45,502 bases of DNA from Bacillota bacterium (GTDB lineage: Bacteria; Bacillota; Clostridia; Acetivibrionales; DSM-1351), in contig JAEVZU010000198.1 of assembly GCA_023392075.1 (NCBI GenBank), forward strand, positions 1-45,502, written 5' to 3'. Made by a program: the position numbers and the translations under genes. Below are positions 1-8,337 of this stretch, one piece after another; within the stretch, counting starts at the first letter, position 1; the number at the start of each line of letters is the position of its first letter. The notes beneath the pieces were generated by a model, which was not told where the DNA came from, searched no databases, and saw only the letters and a list, made by a program, of their open reading frames with translations.

Positions 1-1041
1 GCAAAAGGTTTGGACGGCATAATTTTATCCAGAAGAGAAGCCTTTTCCTGGCTGACCTGCGGAGCTCATGATTTTGTAGCCAAATTTTCAGAAACAGGAG
101 TTGCCGACCTGATAGTTATGAAGGACAGATGTTACTTAGCAGCCTCCGAGATAGAACGCTACAGGATGATGGACGAGGAAATAAAAATACCGGAAGTTGA
201 GCTTGTAAGTTTTGACTGGTACAGGAATAAAAATGATGTTATCGGCCAGTTGACCGGAGGCAGGAAGGTTGCCAGTGATACGGGGAATTTCAATACGCAG
301 AACCTTTGTGAGGATTTCAGAAGGTTGCGATTTTCTCTGTGCGCCGAAGAAATAGGACGGTTGAATGAACTTTGCAGCCGTACTGCAATTGCCGTACAGG
401 AAACCTGCAGGGAAATATGTGTAGGAGATACCGAACACGAAATAGCTGCAAATATCTGCAGCAAACTTATGAAGCAGGGGATTCAGCTGCCTGTCTGCCT
501 CATTGCGGCCGACGAAAGGATTAAAAAGTACAGGCATCCCGTTCCGACAGGAAACAAAGTAAAAAAATATGCTTTAGTTGTTGTTGGAGCTGAGAAATAT
601 GGTTTGTATGTATCAATGAGCAGAATGGTGAGCTTTGGAGAACCTGATGACGAAATTCTGAGAAAGCAGAAAGCATGCCTGGAGGTTGATGCCGCTTTGA
701 TAAGGAATACCGTTGTTGGTGCCGGTGTATCCGATGTTTTCAAAGCAGCTGTCAATAAATATGAAATGACAGGTTTTGCCGGGGAATGGAAATTCCATCA
801 TCAGGGCGGGGCAGCCGGATACAGGGCCAGAGAATTCCTTGGGAACTTTGACACAGAGGAGCTGGTGCAGGAAAACCAGATGTATGCCTGGAACCCAACT
901 ATTTCAGGAACCAAAAGCGAGGATAGCATATTGGCAACTCTCCAGGGCCCAAGGATTTTGACCGAAATACCTGGCTGGCCTATGAGAAAGATAATAATTG
1001 ACGGGCAGGAGATTATGAGACCGGATATACTGGTCAGATAA
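1..1041 (+). CDS. M24/creatinase-fold protein lacking metal ligands, 5' partial
   Basis: The reading frame is open from base 1, so the gene begins upstream; the TTG at base 10 is only the first possible start inside the window. Residues are numbered from it. About 1-125 resemble the creatinase N-terminal domain (motif LSRREAFSWLTCG) and 130-340 the pita-bread M24 domain. The two Asp metal ligands of M24 aminopeptidases are absent: the stretch at 188-205 reads ALVVVGAEKYGLYVSMSR, where active enzymes have a V-D-I-G and an S-D-x-T-R pattern. His263/264 (FHHQGG) and Glu304 (KSEDS) remain. The same fold without metal is used by creatinase, so it may hydrolyse a non-peptide C-N bond or be a binding protein. 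Compare the complete, metal-competent M24 gene at 23949. Fold assignment is firm; substrate unknown. Confidence 0.8.
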   Translation, partial: AKGLDGIILSRREAFSWLTCGAHDFVAKFSETGVADLIVMKDRCYLAASEIERYRMMDEEIKIPEVELVSFDWYRNKNDVIGQLTGGRKVASDTGNFNTQNLCEDFRRLRFSLCAEEIGRLNELCSRTAIAVQETCREICVGDTEHEIAANICSKLMKQGIQLPVCLIAADERIKKYRHPVPTGNKVKKYALVVVGAEKYGLYVSMSRMVSFGEPDDEILRKQKACLEVDAALIRNTVVGAGVSDVFKAAVNKYEMTGFAGEWKFHHQGGAAGYRAREFLGNFDTEELVQENQMYAWNPTISGTKSEDSILATLQGPRILTEIPGWPMRKIIIDGQEIMRPDILVR

Positions 1042-1148
1042 ATTCAAAGCTTGATTAATTTTTTAATGTACTTGCTTATTTTATGACTTATCTGCAAAAG
1101 GGGCTGGATGAAAATCTGGCGTCTTTTTGTGGAATTTTTTAGTTGCAT

Positions 1149-1177
1149 TTGATAAAAATTCTTGTTAAACTTAATAC
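1149..1177 (+). promoter_or_regulatory. Sigma-A promoter of the tetR-ABC operon
   Basis: TTGATA at 1149-1154, a 17-base spacer, and TAATAC at 1172-1177. The start of transcription would fall in or just after the palindrome at 1178-1194, and the TetR gene starts at 1217. Confidence 0.65.
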
Positions 1178-1194
1178 ATACCGACGGTCGGTAT
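1178..1194. promoter_or_regulatory. TetR-type operator palindrome
   Basis: ATACCGACGGTCGGTAT is a perfect inverted repeat of 8-base arms around a single central base. It abuts the -10 box and lies 22 bases before the TetR start codon. This is the usual place and shape for an autorepressor site, so the TetR protein at 1217 probably binds it and controls the whole exporter operon. Binding is inferred. Confidence 0.75.
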
Positions 1195-1216
1195 AAATAA
1201 TAACAGGAGTGATCAG

Positions 1217-1798
1217 ATGACAAAAAAACAGTCTAAAGAATGCCGTGTTGATTCACTGCTGTCGGCGGCAGTGGAGGAATTTGCAGAAAAGGGCTATAAC
1301 GGGGCTTCCATGGATGCTATTGCCAAAAGGGCAGGAGTGAGCAAAGGTGGTTTGTACCACCACTTTCCCAATAAGGAAGTACTCTTGATGGAAGCCAATC
1401 AAAAGCTTATGGAGCCTGTTTATGAGATGGCTGTGAAGGCTTTGTCAAATAAAAGTGCACTTGAAGGGCTTCGGCAGTATATAAGGGAGTATATAACATA
1501 TTGGTCTGCAAGAACAAAAGAACTCAGCTTTTCCTTTCTTTCACTGGCCAAAGCCCTGGAGTCGGAAATCCTGATGGATTATTACAAGGAATATGTGCTG
1601 CAAAGTACAGCTTTTTTTGCAGAAATGTTCAAAAAGTCAGCAGAAGCCGGTGAGATAAAGGCAGCCGACGCCGAGGCATATGGAATTTCACTGATGGGAG
1701 CTTTGGACGGCGTACTTACCTACGTTGTTATCAATCCACAGGATGACATTGAAGCACTTTGTGTTCGGCTTGAAAAGGTCTGGATTGGGGGAGAGTAA
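1217..1798 (+). CDS. TetR/AcrR family transcriptional regulator
   Basis: 193 residues, the usual TetR length. The N-terminal helix-turn-helix is clear (about residues 10-56: FAEKGYNGASMDAIAKRAGV followed by SKGGLYHHFPNKE). The C-terminal helical ligand domain (about 60-190) is divergent, as expected for the family. An AGGAG box precedes the ATG by 7 bases. The gene is first in a three-gene unit: two bases separate it from the ABC ATPase, and the ATPase stop overlaps the permease start. A 17-bp palindrome at 1178 sits on its promoter. I infer a repressor that senses a toxic or lipophilic compound and releases the exporter operon. The inducer cannot be read from sequence. Confidence 0.92.
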   Translation: MTKKQSKECRVDSLLSAAVEEFAEKGYNGASMDAIAKRAGVSKGGLYHHFPNKEVLLMEANQKLMEPVYEMAVKALSNKSALEGLRQYIREYITYWSARTKELSFSFLSLAKALESEILMDYYKEYVLQSTAFFAEMFKKSAEAGEIKAADAEAYGISLMGALDGVLTYVVINPQDDIEALCVRLEKVWIGGE

Positions 1799-1800
1799 TA

Positions 1801-2748
1801 ATGGATAATAACGTTTTGCTTTCGGTCAATGGGTTAAGAAAAAGTTTTGGTGATTTTTGCGCTGTTGACAACATCGGGTTTCAGGTGGAAAGAGGAGAAG
1901 TATTCGGTCTTTTGGGCCCAAACGGTGCCGGGAAGACCACTGCCATAAAAATGCTTTGCGGGCTGCTCAGGGCTGATTCGGGTGAGATCAGGATCAAGGG
2001 TTATTCATTGAATTCCGATTACAATAAAATCAAATCCATGATTGGGCTTTGTCCCCAGGAAATTGTTGTTTGGGAACTGCTTACCTGTATTGAACAATTG
2101 AAATTTATTATAATGTCTTATAACAAATCTCCAAAGTCGGCAGGAACCAGAGCAGAAAGCCTTCTCAATGCACTTGGTCTCTGGGAAAAACGGAACAAGC
2201 TGGCCAAAACCCTGTCCGGAGGTATGCAGAGAAGACTCAATATAGCTCTGGCAATTGCGCATGAGCCCGAACTGATTATTCTGGACGAACCTCAGGCGGG
2301 ACTTGATCCCCAGAGCAGGATACTGGTAAGGGATTTCGTAAGGCAGCTGGCAAAGGATAAGACTGTGATACTAACCACACATGATATGGACGAAGCCGAC
2401 AGGCTGTCTGACAGAGTAGCAGTCATCGATCATGGAAAGATACTTGTTATTGATTTGCCCGATAAAATAAAGCGGAAATCCGGAGCAGGAGATATGCTTC
2501 AGGTACGTGTTGACGGAGTAGCTTCGGAATTGGGCTATAGAATTCTTGATGCACTTCCGGTAGAGATTACGGAAAGAAACTTTGCCGATGGATTTTTTCT
2601 GCTTGGTGCAAATAATATATTGGAACTTATTCCGGTAGTAAATGAAATCTTAAAGGTATTTAACATTAATCCGGAAGATATGACAATCAGGAAAAGAACC
2701 CTGGAAGATGCATTTATTTCCATGACCGGAAGGGGGCTTAGGGAATGA
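1801..2748 (+). CDS. ABC transporter ATP-binding protein (DrrA-like exporter ATPase)
   Basis: 315 residues. Walker A GPNGAGKT at 39-46, ABC signature LSGGMQRRLNIAL, Walker B LIILDEPQAGLD and switch His in LTTHDMDEADRLSDR are all intact, so it should hydrolyse ATP. The C-terminal 90 residues after the nucleotide-binding domain match in shape the extension seen in DrrA/NodI-type drug exporters. It is coupled to TetR upstream (2-base gap, with its ribosome site inside the tetR end) and overlaps the permease by 4 bases (ATGA). With the 380-residue permease it should form a dimeric ABC-2 efflux pump in the cytoplasmic membrane. Confidence 0.93.
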   Translation: MDNNVLLSVNGLRKSFGDFCAVDNIGFQVERGEVFGLLGPNGAGKTTAIKMLCGLLRADSGEIRIKGYSLNSDYNKIKSMIGLCPQEIVVWELLTCIEQLKFIIMSYNKSPKSAGTRAESLLNALGLWEKRNKLAKTLSGGMQRRLNIALAIAHEPELIILDEPQAGLDPQSRILVRDFVRQLAKDKTVILTTHDMDEADRLSDRVAVIDHGKILVIDLPDKIKRKSGAGDMLQVRVDGVASELGYRILDALPVEITERNFADGFFLLGANNILELIPVVNEILKVFNINPEDMTIRKRTLEDAFISMTGRGLRE

Positions 2749-3887
2749 AACTGGCAGCCTCCATAATAAAGACCTTTAAGGAAAATATAAGAGATTGGAA
2801 AGTCCTGATAATGGTTTTATTTTTTTCTCCGTTTTTTGTTCTGCTGATGAATTTATATTATGGCTCGGAACCTGCTGCATATAACATCGGAATAATAAAT
2901 TATGACAGAGGAAATAAATCCTCGGAACTGCTTGAAATACTTGCTGATGCGGAGGGGAACGGCAATGCAGGATTATTCAGGCTGTCACAATTTGAAAGCA
3001 GGGAGCAGCTTGGAACAAAGGTCATGGATAAAACTGTAGATCTGGGTATGGTTATTCCCGAAAATTATTCAAAATCACTTATTATGTCATTGTATGACAG
3101 AAATTCAACTGCAGCCGTTGAATTTCTGGGAAGTATGGGCAACATGAAATATACCGTTGCTGCGGTTCTGGCTGCGGATATAGTTTATAAGCAGGGAATG
3201 GATATAGCTGAAATAACCTTGCCCTCTACCATCAAGGAAACATTCCTGGAAAAGAAACAACCTCTTAACGAGTTTGAAAATTATGCTCCGGGAATGATAT
3301 CCCTTTCAATATTGATGATTCTTTTTACCGCATGTGCATCCATAGTCAAGGAAAATGACAAAAGAACTATTATCAGGCTTAAACTCAGCCGTCTTGGAGC
3401 ATTTAACTTTCTTTTGGGAATATGTGCGGTACAGTCTGTAATCGCTGTCATAGCTTTAAGCCTATCCTACTGGACTGCACTGGGCCTTGGATACAAACCT
3501 GCAGGAAGCTTTGTAACGGTGCTTGCAGCCGGTGTTATTTCAAGCTTCTCAATGGTGGCTGTAAGTCTGCTGGTCGCGAGCTTTCTGAACACTGTTTTTG
3601 ATGTGCTCACTATCGGCTGCTTCCCTTTTTTCATTATGATGTTTTTCTCGGGCTGCATGTTTCCACTACCCAAAATGAATTTATTCTCTCTGGGAGGTCA
3701 CTCCTTTGGAGTAACTGATGTTCTGCCATTGACGCATACGGCCGGTGCTTTCAACAAGATATTAAACTACGGGGCGGATATTTCCGGTGTGGGGTTTGAA
3801 CTTGCAATGCTGGCACTGCTTACGCTTATCTACTTTGTGCTGGGGATATTTGTATACCGGAAGCGAAAGCTGTCAAAGGCAACTTGA
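2745..3887 (+). CDS. ABC-2 type permease
   Basis: 380 residues with the ABC-2 export permease layout: one membrane segment near residues 20-40 (VLIMVLFFSPFFVLLMN), a large extracytoplasmic domain (about 45-180), then five hydrophobic segments from 185 to the end, finishing in a basic tail (YRKRKLSKAT). The start overlaps the ATPase stop by 4 bases, indicating translational coupling and a shared complex. The large loop resembles YhgE/Pip-like or LPXTG-independent ABC-2 members that handle lipophilic or peptide substrates. No clear terminator follows, but the next gene has its own ribosome site and is a separate regulator. Confidence 0.9.
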   Translation: MKLAASIIKTFKENIRDWKVLIMVLFFSPFFVLLMNLYYGSEPAAYNIGIINYDRGNKSSELLEILADAEGNGNAGLFRLSQFESREQLGTKVMDKTVDLGMVIPENYSKSLIMSLYDRNSTAAVEFLGSMGNMKYTVAAVLAADIVYKQGMDIAEITLPSTIKETFLEKKQPLNEFENYAPGMISLSILMILFTACASIVKENDKRTIIRLKLSRLGAFNFLLGICAVQSVIAVIALSLSYWTALGLGYKPAGSFVTVLAAGVISSFSMVAVSLLVASFLNTVFDVLTIGCFPFFIMMFFSGCMFPLPKMNLFSLGGHSFGVTDVLPLTHTAGAFNKILNYGADISGVGFELAMLALLTLIYFVLGIFVYRKRKLSKAT

Positions 3888-4005
3888 CTAAATCAGACTC
3901 CATATATAATATTAATTGTAAGGCATATCCGTCAATTTTTGTATGCCAAATAACGGGAATTGTAAATTAATACTCCTTATAATTGGATATGAAAGGAGAG
4001 CTGAA

Positions 4006-4842
4006 ATGGAATGGATTGAAAGACTTAACTCTGTTATTGAGTACATTGAAGAGCGGCTTGATTCTGAAATAAGGAATGAAGAAATAGGGAGGATAGTATT
4101 ATGTCCGGTTGGACCGTTTTTAAGAACTTTTTCTCTGTTGACAGGGATAACACTTTCCGAATATATTCGCAGAAGAAAGCTTACCATGGCGGCTTTCGAA
4201 CTGCAGTCCACCGATTGTAAAGTGATTGACCTTGCAGTGAAATACGGATATGAATCCTCAGATGCTTTTTGTGTGGCCTTTAAGAAAATGCATGGTATTC
4301 CGCCGGCAAATGCCCGGCAGCAGAATATCAAGCTGAAATCCTTTCCACGCTTGTCCTTTACTTTAACCATTAAAGGAGATGCAGAAATGAATTACCGGAT
4401 TGTTGAGAGAGAAAGTTTTAGAGTTGCAGGGAAGGTCGTTGAATCATCGCTGGAAAACAATGTGATTCCACAGTTTTGGGACGAATGTAAAAAGGACGGT
4501 ACTCTTGAAAGACTGCTTGAAGTGGGAGTTGACACAAGTACGTATGGTATGTGTTTTGGCTATAATGAAGAGGGTTTCAATGATTACATGGTAGGTATTG
4601 AAACAGTTAAGGATTATGCAGTGGATTTAAAGACCGTAACTGTTCCAAAGTCCACCTGGCTTGTCTTTGAGTCTGTTGGCCCCATAAATCCCGCACTGGG
4701 CAATACCTGGACCAGAATTTACGGGGAGTTCCTGCCTCAAAGCATTTACAAACAGTCATCATTGCCCACAATAGAGAAGTATTTTTCAAATGATGTTAAT
4801 GCAGAGGACTATCTTGTTGAAATTTGGATACCGGTCTTGTAA
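4006..4842 (+). CDS. AraC family regulator with GyrI-like effector domain
   Basis: I start it at the ATG at 4006, which has GAAAGGAG 8 bases upstream; the frame is open back to 3943 but that start has no ribosome site. 278 residues: an AraC double helix-turn-helix at about 5-105 (IEYIEERLDSEIRNEEIGRI and later YGYESSDAFCVAFKKMHGIP), then a GyrI/SBP_bac-like effector domain at about 125-278 (RIVERESFRVAGKVV, YMVGIE, WTRIYGEFLP). This domain pairing is typical of regulators that bind bulky drugs or aromatic ligands. It follows the exporter operon in the same direction and ends in a terminator shared with the convergent ferredoxin gene. Its target is unknown; the neighbouring exporter is one possibility. 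Confidence 0.9.
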   Translation: MEWIERLNSVIEYIEERLDSEIRNEEIGRIVLCPVGPFLRTFSLLTGITLSEYIRRRKLTMAAFELQSTDCKVIDLAVKYGYESSDAFCVAFKKMHGIPPANARQQNIKLKSFPRLSFTLTIKGDAEMNYRIVERESFRVAGKVVESSLENNVIPQFWDECKKDGTLERLLEVGVDTSTYGMCFGYNEEGFNDYMVGIETVKDYAVDLKTVTVPKSTWLVFESVGPINPALGNTWTRIYGEFLPQSIYKQSSLPTIEKYFSNDVNAEDYLVEIWIPVL

Positions 4843-4854
4843 TTTAGTTAACAA

Positions 4855-4886
4855 AAATCCACCCGGGTGTTATTAAGGGTGGATTT
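4855..4886. terminator. Bidirectional terminator between araC-type gene and ferredoxin
   Basis: Ten-base perfect stem AAATCCACCC / GGGTGGATTT with a 12-base loop, flanked by A-rich sequence on the left and T-rich sequence on the right. It lies between two convergent genes and can stop transcription from both sides. Confidence 0.8.
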
Positions 4887-4900
4887 ATTTTGTTGAATCT

Positions 4901-5092
4901 CTATTGTTCCAAATCTATAACGCTCACAGGACAGCCATCCCTGGCATCCTCAGCATCCTGTTCAAACTCTTCCGGAATATCGTCTTCAATGGCCTCGGCC
5001 TTGTTGTCATCGTTCATACTGAATACTGACGGACATACGGATACGCATAATTCACAGCTTATGCAGCCGTCCTGGTCTACAGATGCTCTCAT
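4901..5092 (-). CDS. Small single-cluster ferredoxin
   Basis: 63 residues, acidic, cytoplasmic electron carrier. Cys10, Cys13, Cys16 (CISCELC) and Cys54 (GCPVSV) are the four ligands expected for one [4Fe-4S] cluster, as in Thermotoga-type monocluster ferredoxins. Cys20 is also present, but the second Cys that forms a disulfide with it in that type is missing. A strong AGGAGG precedes the ATG (complement of 5098-5103). It is monocistronic and convergent with the AraC-type gene. It probably serves the ferredoxin-linked oxidoreductases of this anaerobe; the specific partner is unknown. Confidence 0.92.
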   Translation of the reverse strand: MRASVDQDGCISCELCVSVCPSVFSMNDDNKAEAIEDDIPEEFEQDAEDARDGCPVSVIDLEQ

Positions 5093-5218
5093 AAATTACC
5101 TCCTGTTATTTTATTTCAAAGTTATTATTACATAAATTTCCGATAATATGCCTGTAACATGATTTTATAAAATGTGTATACAATGTACTGTTTAATATTG
5201 ATTTTATAAAGAACTTGC

Positions 5219-5236
5219 GTTAATATTAAAATTAAC
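5219..5236. promoter_or_regulatory. Perfect 18-bp inverted repeat in divergent intergenic region
   Basis: GTTAAT-attaaa-ATTAAC is a perfect palindrome midway between the divergent ferredoxin and amidohydrolase genes. Its position suits an operator, but it is AT-rich and could be chance. Confidence 0.3.
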
Positions 5237-5331
5237 AAAATATACAAGTGGTCTGTAACATTAATATGTATAATTATATGTTGGGCCACTGGATTACATA
5301 GCTACGGATACAGCAGCTTCAGAGGAAGAAA

Positions 5332-6192
5332 ATGATAAGTGATATAGAGATTATTGACAGTCATGTACACACTTTCGCCAGTGACGAAATAGCGGGAAGG
5401 ATAATATCCTCCTTTAACAAGATTTATGATATTGAGTTCACAAATCCTGGAAACGGGACAATTGACAATGTTATGAACAATATGAAAGCAGGCGGAATAG
5501 ACCGCACCGTAATGGTTAACTTCGCTCCGCCCAGGATAATTCATCAAAATAATCTTTGGACACTGGAAGCGGGCAGGAATTCAGCCGGGAAATTAATCCC
5601 TCTGGTAAGTTTTCATCCGGAAATGGAAGGAATATTGACGGAACACCTCGAAAACTATATAAAAATGGGTGCAAAGGGTATAAAACTTCATCCTATGGCC
5701 CAGGGGTTTGACGTCCGGGACGAAAGGATGCTAAAGCTCTATGAAAGCTGCAGTGAAAAGCGTTTCGCAATATTAATCCACTGTGGACGTGTTTCAAATG
5801 CAAGATTAAATGAATATTCTGATTTTGAGTGTATATTGCCGGTTATTGAAAAATATCCAGACTTGCCGATAATTCTTGCACACATGGCAGACGGCAGTGT
5901 TGAACGGTGTTTGGAGGTTTCAAAAAAATATAAAAATGTTTACCTGGATACATCGATTGTCATTACCGGTTATCCTGAAATAATGGATGTTAATGAACCA
6001 AGCTGGCTTGATGACGGTGAAGTTATTTCAATAATAAATGAAATTGGTGCCGACAAGGTTATATTCGGGTCGGATTTTCCCTGGGGGAGTCCTTTGCATG
6101 ATTTAAAAAGAATTATGAATTTTAACCTTGACATAAGTCAGAAAAGATTGATTTTTAACCAAAATGCCAAAAGAATATTTCAGCTTGAATAG
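5332..6192 (+). CDS. Amidohydrolase-2 family metal-dependent hydrolase
   Basis: 286 residues forming a TIM-barrel amidohydrolase. The metal-binding motifs are in order: H11-x-H13 (DSHVHT), the KLHPMAQGF strand, HCGR, AHMAD, and the late Asp in FGSDFPWGSP. This matches the amidohydrolase-2 group (decarboxylases and hydrolases such as ACMSD and 4-oxalomesaconate hydratase relatives); substrate cannot be assigned. AGAGGAAG lies just before the ATG. The following small membrane gene starts 17 bases after the stop, so the two are likely cotranscribed. The region upstream (5093-5331) holds an 18-bp palindrome and an AGTGGTCTGTAACA motif that recurs elsewhere in the window. Confidence 0.88.
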   Translation: MISDIEIIDSHVHTFASDEIAGRIISSFNKIYDIEFTNPGNGTIDNVMNNMKAGGIDRTVMVNFAPPRIIHQNNLWTLEAGRNSAGKLIPLVSFHPEMEGILTEHLENYIKMGAKGIKLHPMAQGFDVRDERMLKLYESCSEKRFAILIHCGRVSNARLNEYSDFECILPVIEKYPDLPIILAHMADGSVERCLEVSKKYKNVYLDTSIVITGYPEIMDVNEPSWLDDGEVISIINEIGADKVIFGSDFPWGSPLHDLKRIMNFNLDISQKRLIFNQNAKRIFQLE

Positions 6193-6208
6193 GAAAGAGG
6201 GTAGACAT

Positions 6209-6544
6209 ATGAGCAGATTTAAGCTCAAGAGTATTTTGACCCTGGCGTACAGTGCTTTTATATCTGTACTTTTTTGTCTGGCAGGATATTTGATTTCACT
6301 AAGGATTAGTTATAATTATAAGGAGACGTTTTTTCTGATAGGACTTGTTCTGGTTTTAATAGGAATAGTGGTCGTAATATCCAAAAACCAGAATAGAGTG
6401 GCTGCTGTTGATATAGCAGAACCAAAGCAGGAGAAAGATGAAATAACGGATAAAGAAACTGGTTTGATTCTTCTTGGTTTAAACGGTTTCACATCCGTAT
6501 TCACAGGCGTCTTTCTACTGGTCATTGATGTCGTTCTGAGATAA
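6209..6544 (+). CDS. Small integral membrane protein, unknown function
   Basis: I choose the ATG at 6209 because GGAAAGAGGG lies 8-17 bases before it; an in-frame start at 6164 would overlap the upstream gene and has no ribosome site. 111 residues with three predicted membrane segments: about 8-30 (ILTLAYSAFISVLFCLAGYL), 38-55 (FFLIGLVLVLIGIVVVI) and 85-110. A short charged cytoplasmic or external loop (EPKQEKDEITDKET) lies between segments two and three. No family recognised. Cotranscription with the amidohydrolase is likely from the 17-base gap. Confidence 0.75.
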   Translation: MSRFKLKSILTLAYSAFISVLFCLAGYLISLRISYNYKETFFLIGLVLVLIGIVVVISKNQNRVAAVDIAEPKQEKDEITDKETGLILLGLNGFTSVFTGVFLLVIDVVLR

Positions 6545-6600
6545 ATTTTCTAATTGTCGGGTTCTTTTAAATACCTTATAAACACACCAGGAATATTATA

Positions 6601-6636
6601 TTGTAAATACATTTTCTATTTTTGTATAAAATACAA
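6601..6636 (+). promoter_or_regulatory. Promoter with overlapping palindrome upstream of 6666 gene
   Basis: TTGTAA at 6601-6606, an 18-base spacer and TATAAA at 6625-6630. The palindrome TTGTAT-AAA-ATACAA at 6622-6636 covers the -10 box, so a repressor could act here; the protein is unknown. Confidence 0.45.
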
Positions 6637-6665
6637 TATAGATATTTTTGGATAGGAGGTATTAT

Positions 6666-7544
6666 ATGAAGAGACTGTATTTATCGATCTTATATGTGGT
6701 TATGATTTCGGTTTTGGTCAGCGGAACTATTTTATTCAGCAAGTCTCAAGTCAATAGTAATAAAAGTACCTGCTCACAAAAACTAAATCAGGCCGGTTCC
6801 GGCTCTCAAAACAAATCCTTTGATGAAAAGGATACTGTTAAAATTCACAGTCAACCTACTGCAAAAAGACAGGAAAAAATAAACGTATTCAATAATGCGG
6901 CAAAACTGGATTTGCTGGTATATTTGACCGAAGACGATTTTGGTCTTGTTACACTGAAGCTTGACTATAAACTTGACGGCAGAACGGTAACCGACAATAT
7001 TGATGCTGCTCAAATGAAGGAAATAAGAAATATATTCGGATTCAGGGACAAGTACCGTAACGGATATGTTATAAAGCATATGTTATTAAATGAAAAAATG
7101 AAAAGGCTCTACTTTGCCATTGAGGGGAAAAATGAAAAGAAGTTTTACCGTACAACTCTGTATTCCTACGATTTAGAGAACTCTCATCTGGAAAGATTAC
7201 ATTATGATGTTGGATTTTTTAAAGGTTTTGCGGTAACACCTGACGGAAAATATAATGCCTGCAGGTATTCTGTCAGCCTGCAGAATATTCAGTATAATGA
7301 AGAAGGGAATGTTATTGTTTATAACTGTAAGGATAACAAACTGATATTCAACAGCAGCAGGGATATAGTCAGGGATAAAAAACATATGAGGAATGACCTG
7401 TATGTCTATAGTTATGATTTTGTAAAATGGCGGGATAACGATACCTTTGAGCTCAGGCAGGAAATCAGGGCAAAGGACGGGGTGGAAAAAGTAATAAAAA
7501 GATCATTGTTTTACGATTTATCTTCCAGAAGGATCACAGAATGA
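6666..7544 (+). CDS. Membrane-anchored extracytoplasmic protein, unknown function
   Basis: 292 residues from the ATG at 6666, which has TAGGAGGT 6 bases upstream; the TTG at 6648 lies upstream of that site and is rejected. An uncleaved signal anchor is likely at residues 3-25 (LYLSILYVVMISVLVSGTIL), followed by a Ser/Asn/Lys-rich linker (30-70) and a soluble domain that is rich in beta strands (VYLTEDD-like, LYSYDLENSHLERL, VTPDGKYNACRYSV). The latter motif resembles WD40/TolB-like or propeller blades seen in extracellular proteins, but I cannot name a family. It has its own promoter, with a palindrome on the -10 box. Confidence 0.7.
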   Translation: MKRLYLSILYVVMISVLVSGTILFSKSQVNSNKSTCSQKLNQAGSGSQNKSFDEKDTVKIHSQPTAKRQEKINVFNNAAKLDLLVYLTEDDFGLVTLKLDYKLDGRTVTDNIDAAQMKEIRNIFGFRDKYRNGYVIKHMLLNEKMKRLYFAIEGKNEKKFYRTTLYSYDLENSHLERLHYDVGFFKGFAVTPDGKYNACRYSVSLQNIQYNEEGNVIVYNCKDNKLIFNSSRDIVRDKKHMRNDLYVYSYDFVKWRDNDTFELRQEIRAKDGVEKVIKRSLFYDLSSRRITE

Positions 7545-7638
7545 GGAACTGGATATTAGCCATTCAACTTGTTTTCATCAACCAATTGGTGTATTCTTTT
7601 ATAAGTACGCATATTTTTTTCTTTTGGAGTGATGTTAA

Positions 7639-8238
7639 ATGTATATTGTCGGACTCAATGGCAGCCCGAATAAGGAAGGGAATACAAGCTTTCTTGTTGG
7701 AAGAGTGCTTGAAGAGTGTTCAAAGCTTGGTGCCCAAACCATTTTACTTGATATGGGAAAAATAATGGGTGAGCAGAGAAGCGGTTATTGTACGGTATGC
7801 TCAAATCCATGTACAGGCAGCTGCTATAAAGGCACCGCACTTGAAGAAGCTTTTGAGCATATGAAAAAAGCCGACGGCATTGTGATTGGAAGCCCGGTAT
7901 ACTTTGGAAGCGTATCCGCACAGCTTAAGGGAATGTTTGATAAAACAAGAAAAGCCAGAGTGAATAAATGGTTTTATAATAAGGTGGGGCTTGGGGTCAG
8001 CGTGGGAACCTCAAGGTTCGGAGGGCAGGAAGCTACTCTGAAGGCAATGCATGATATGATGCTGGTCAACGGCATGATTATTGTGGGTGACGGTTATATT
8101 GATGATGACTGCGGCCACCATGGAGTATGTGCCATGAGACCTGCCAGGGATGATGAAAATGCCGTAAAAAGGGCGGTTATTTCGGCAAAAAGAATGGTTG
8201 AAGTCTGCAGGGCTACAGAAGGAATAAGGTTGGATTAA
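7639..8238 (+). CDS. NADPH-dependent FMN reductase / flavodoxin-fold protein
   Basis: 199 residues with a flavodoxin-like fold: VGLNGSPNKEGNTSFLV is the FMN phosphate loop and GIVIGSPVYFGSVSAQLKG the second flavin contact. Several cysteines lie in an insertion at about 50-66 (CTVCSNPCTGSC), reminiscent of iron-sulfur flavoproteins, although spacing differs from the classic compact motif. It may move electrons between ferredoxin or NAD(P)H and small acceptors such as quinones. TTGGAGTG precedes the ATG. The gene stands alone, 100 bases before tcdA. Fold is confident; redox partner and whether the cysteines hold a cluster are open. Confidence 0.85.
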   Translation: MYIVGLNGSPNKEGNTSFLVGRVLEECSKLGAQTILLDMGKIMGEQRSGYCTVCSNPCTGSCYKGTALEEAFEHMKKADGIVIGSPVYFGSVSAQLKGMFDKTRKARVNKWFYNKVGLGVSVGTSRFGGQEATLKAMHDMMLVNGMIIVGDGYIDDDCGHHGVCAMRPARDDENAVKRAVISAKRMVEVCRATEGIRLD

Positions 8239-8337
8239 TTTGTAAAATGCTATTGCAGGGTTTCTTTACAGGTCTGCATATATAATGAGATTTTAATTTA
8301 ATAAGGTTTTAATTTTTATAGAATAAATGGAGTAGCT

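Noticed and set aside
4890..5135. Plus-strand frame opposite the ferredoxin gene
   Set aside because: It is the antisense shadow of a clear ferredoxin with all cluster ligands and a strong ribosome site.
5151..5160. CCTGTAACAT as another copy of the recurring motif
   Set aside because: Only the last ten bases match and the AGTGG part is absent; too short to count.
7541..7765. 74-codon plus-strand frame between the anchored protein and the FMN reductase gene
   Set aside because: It runs over the start of the reductase gene in another frame and lacks a ribosome site; the reductase ATG at 7639 has TTGGAGTG.
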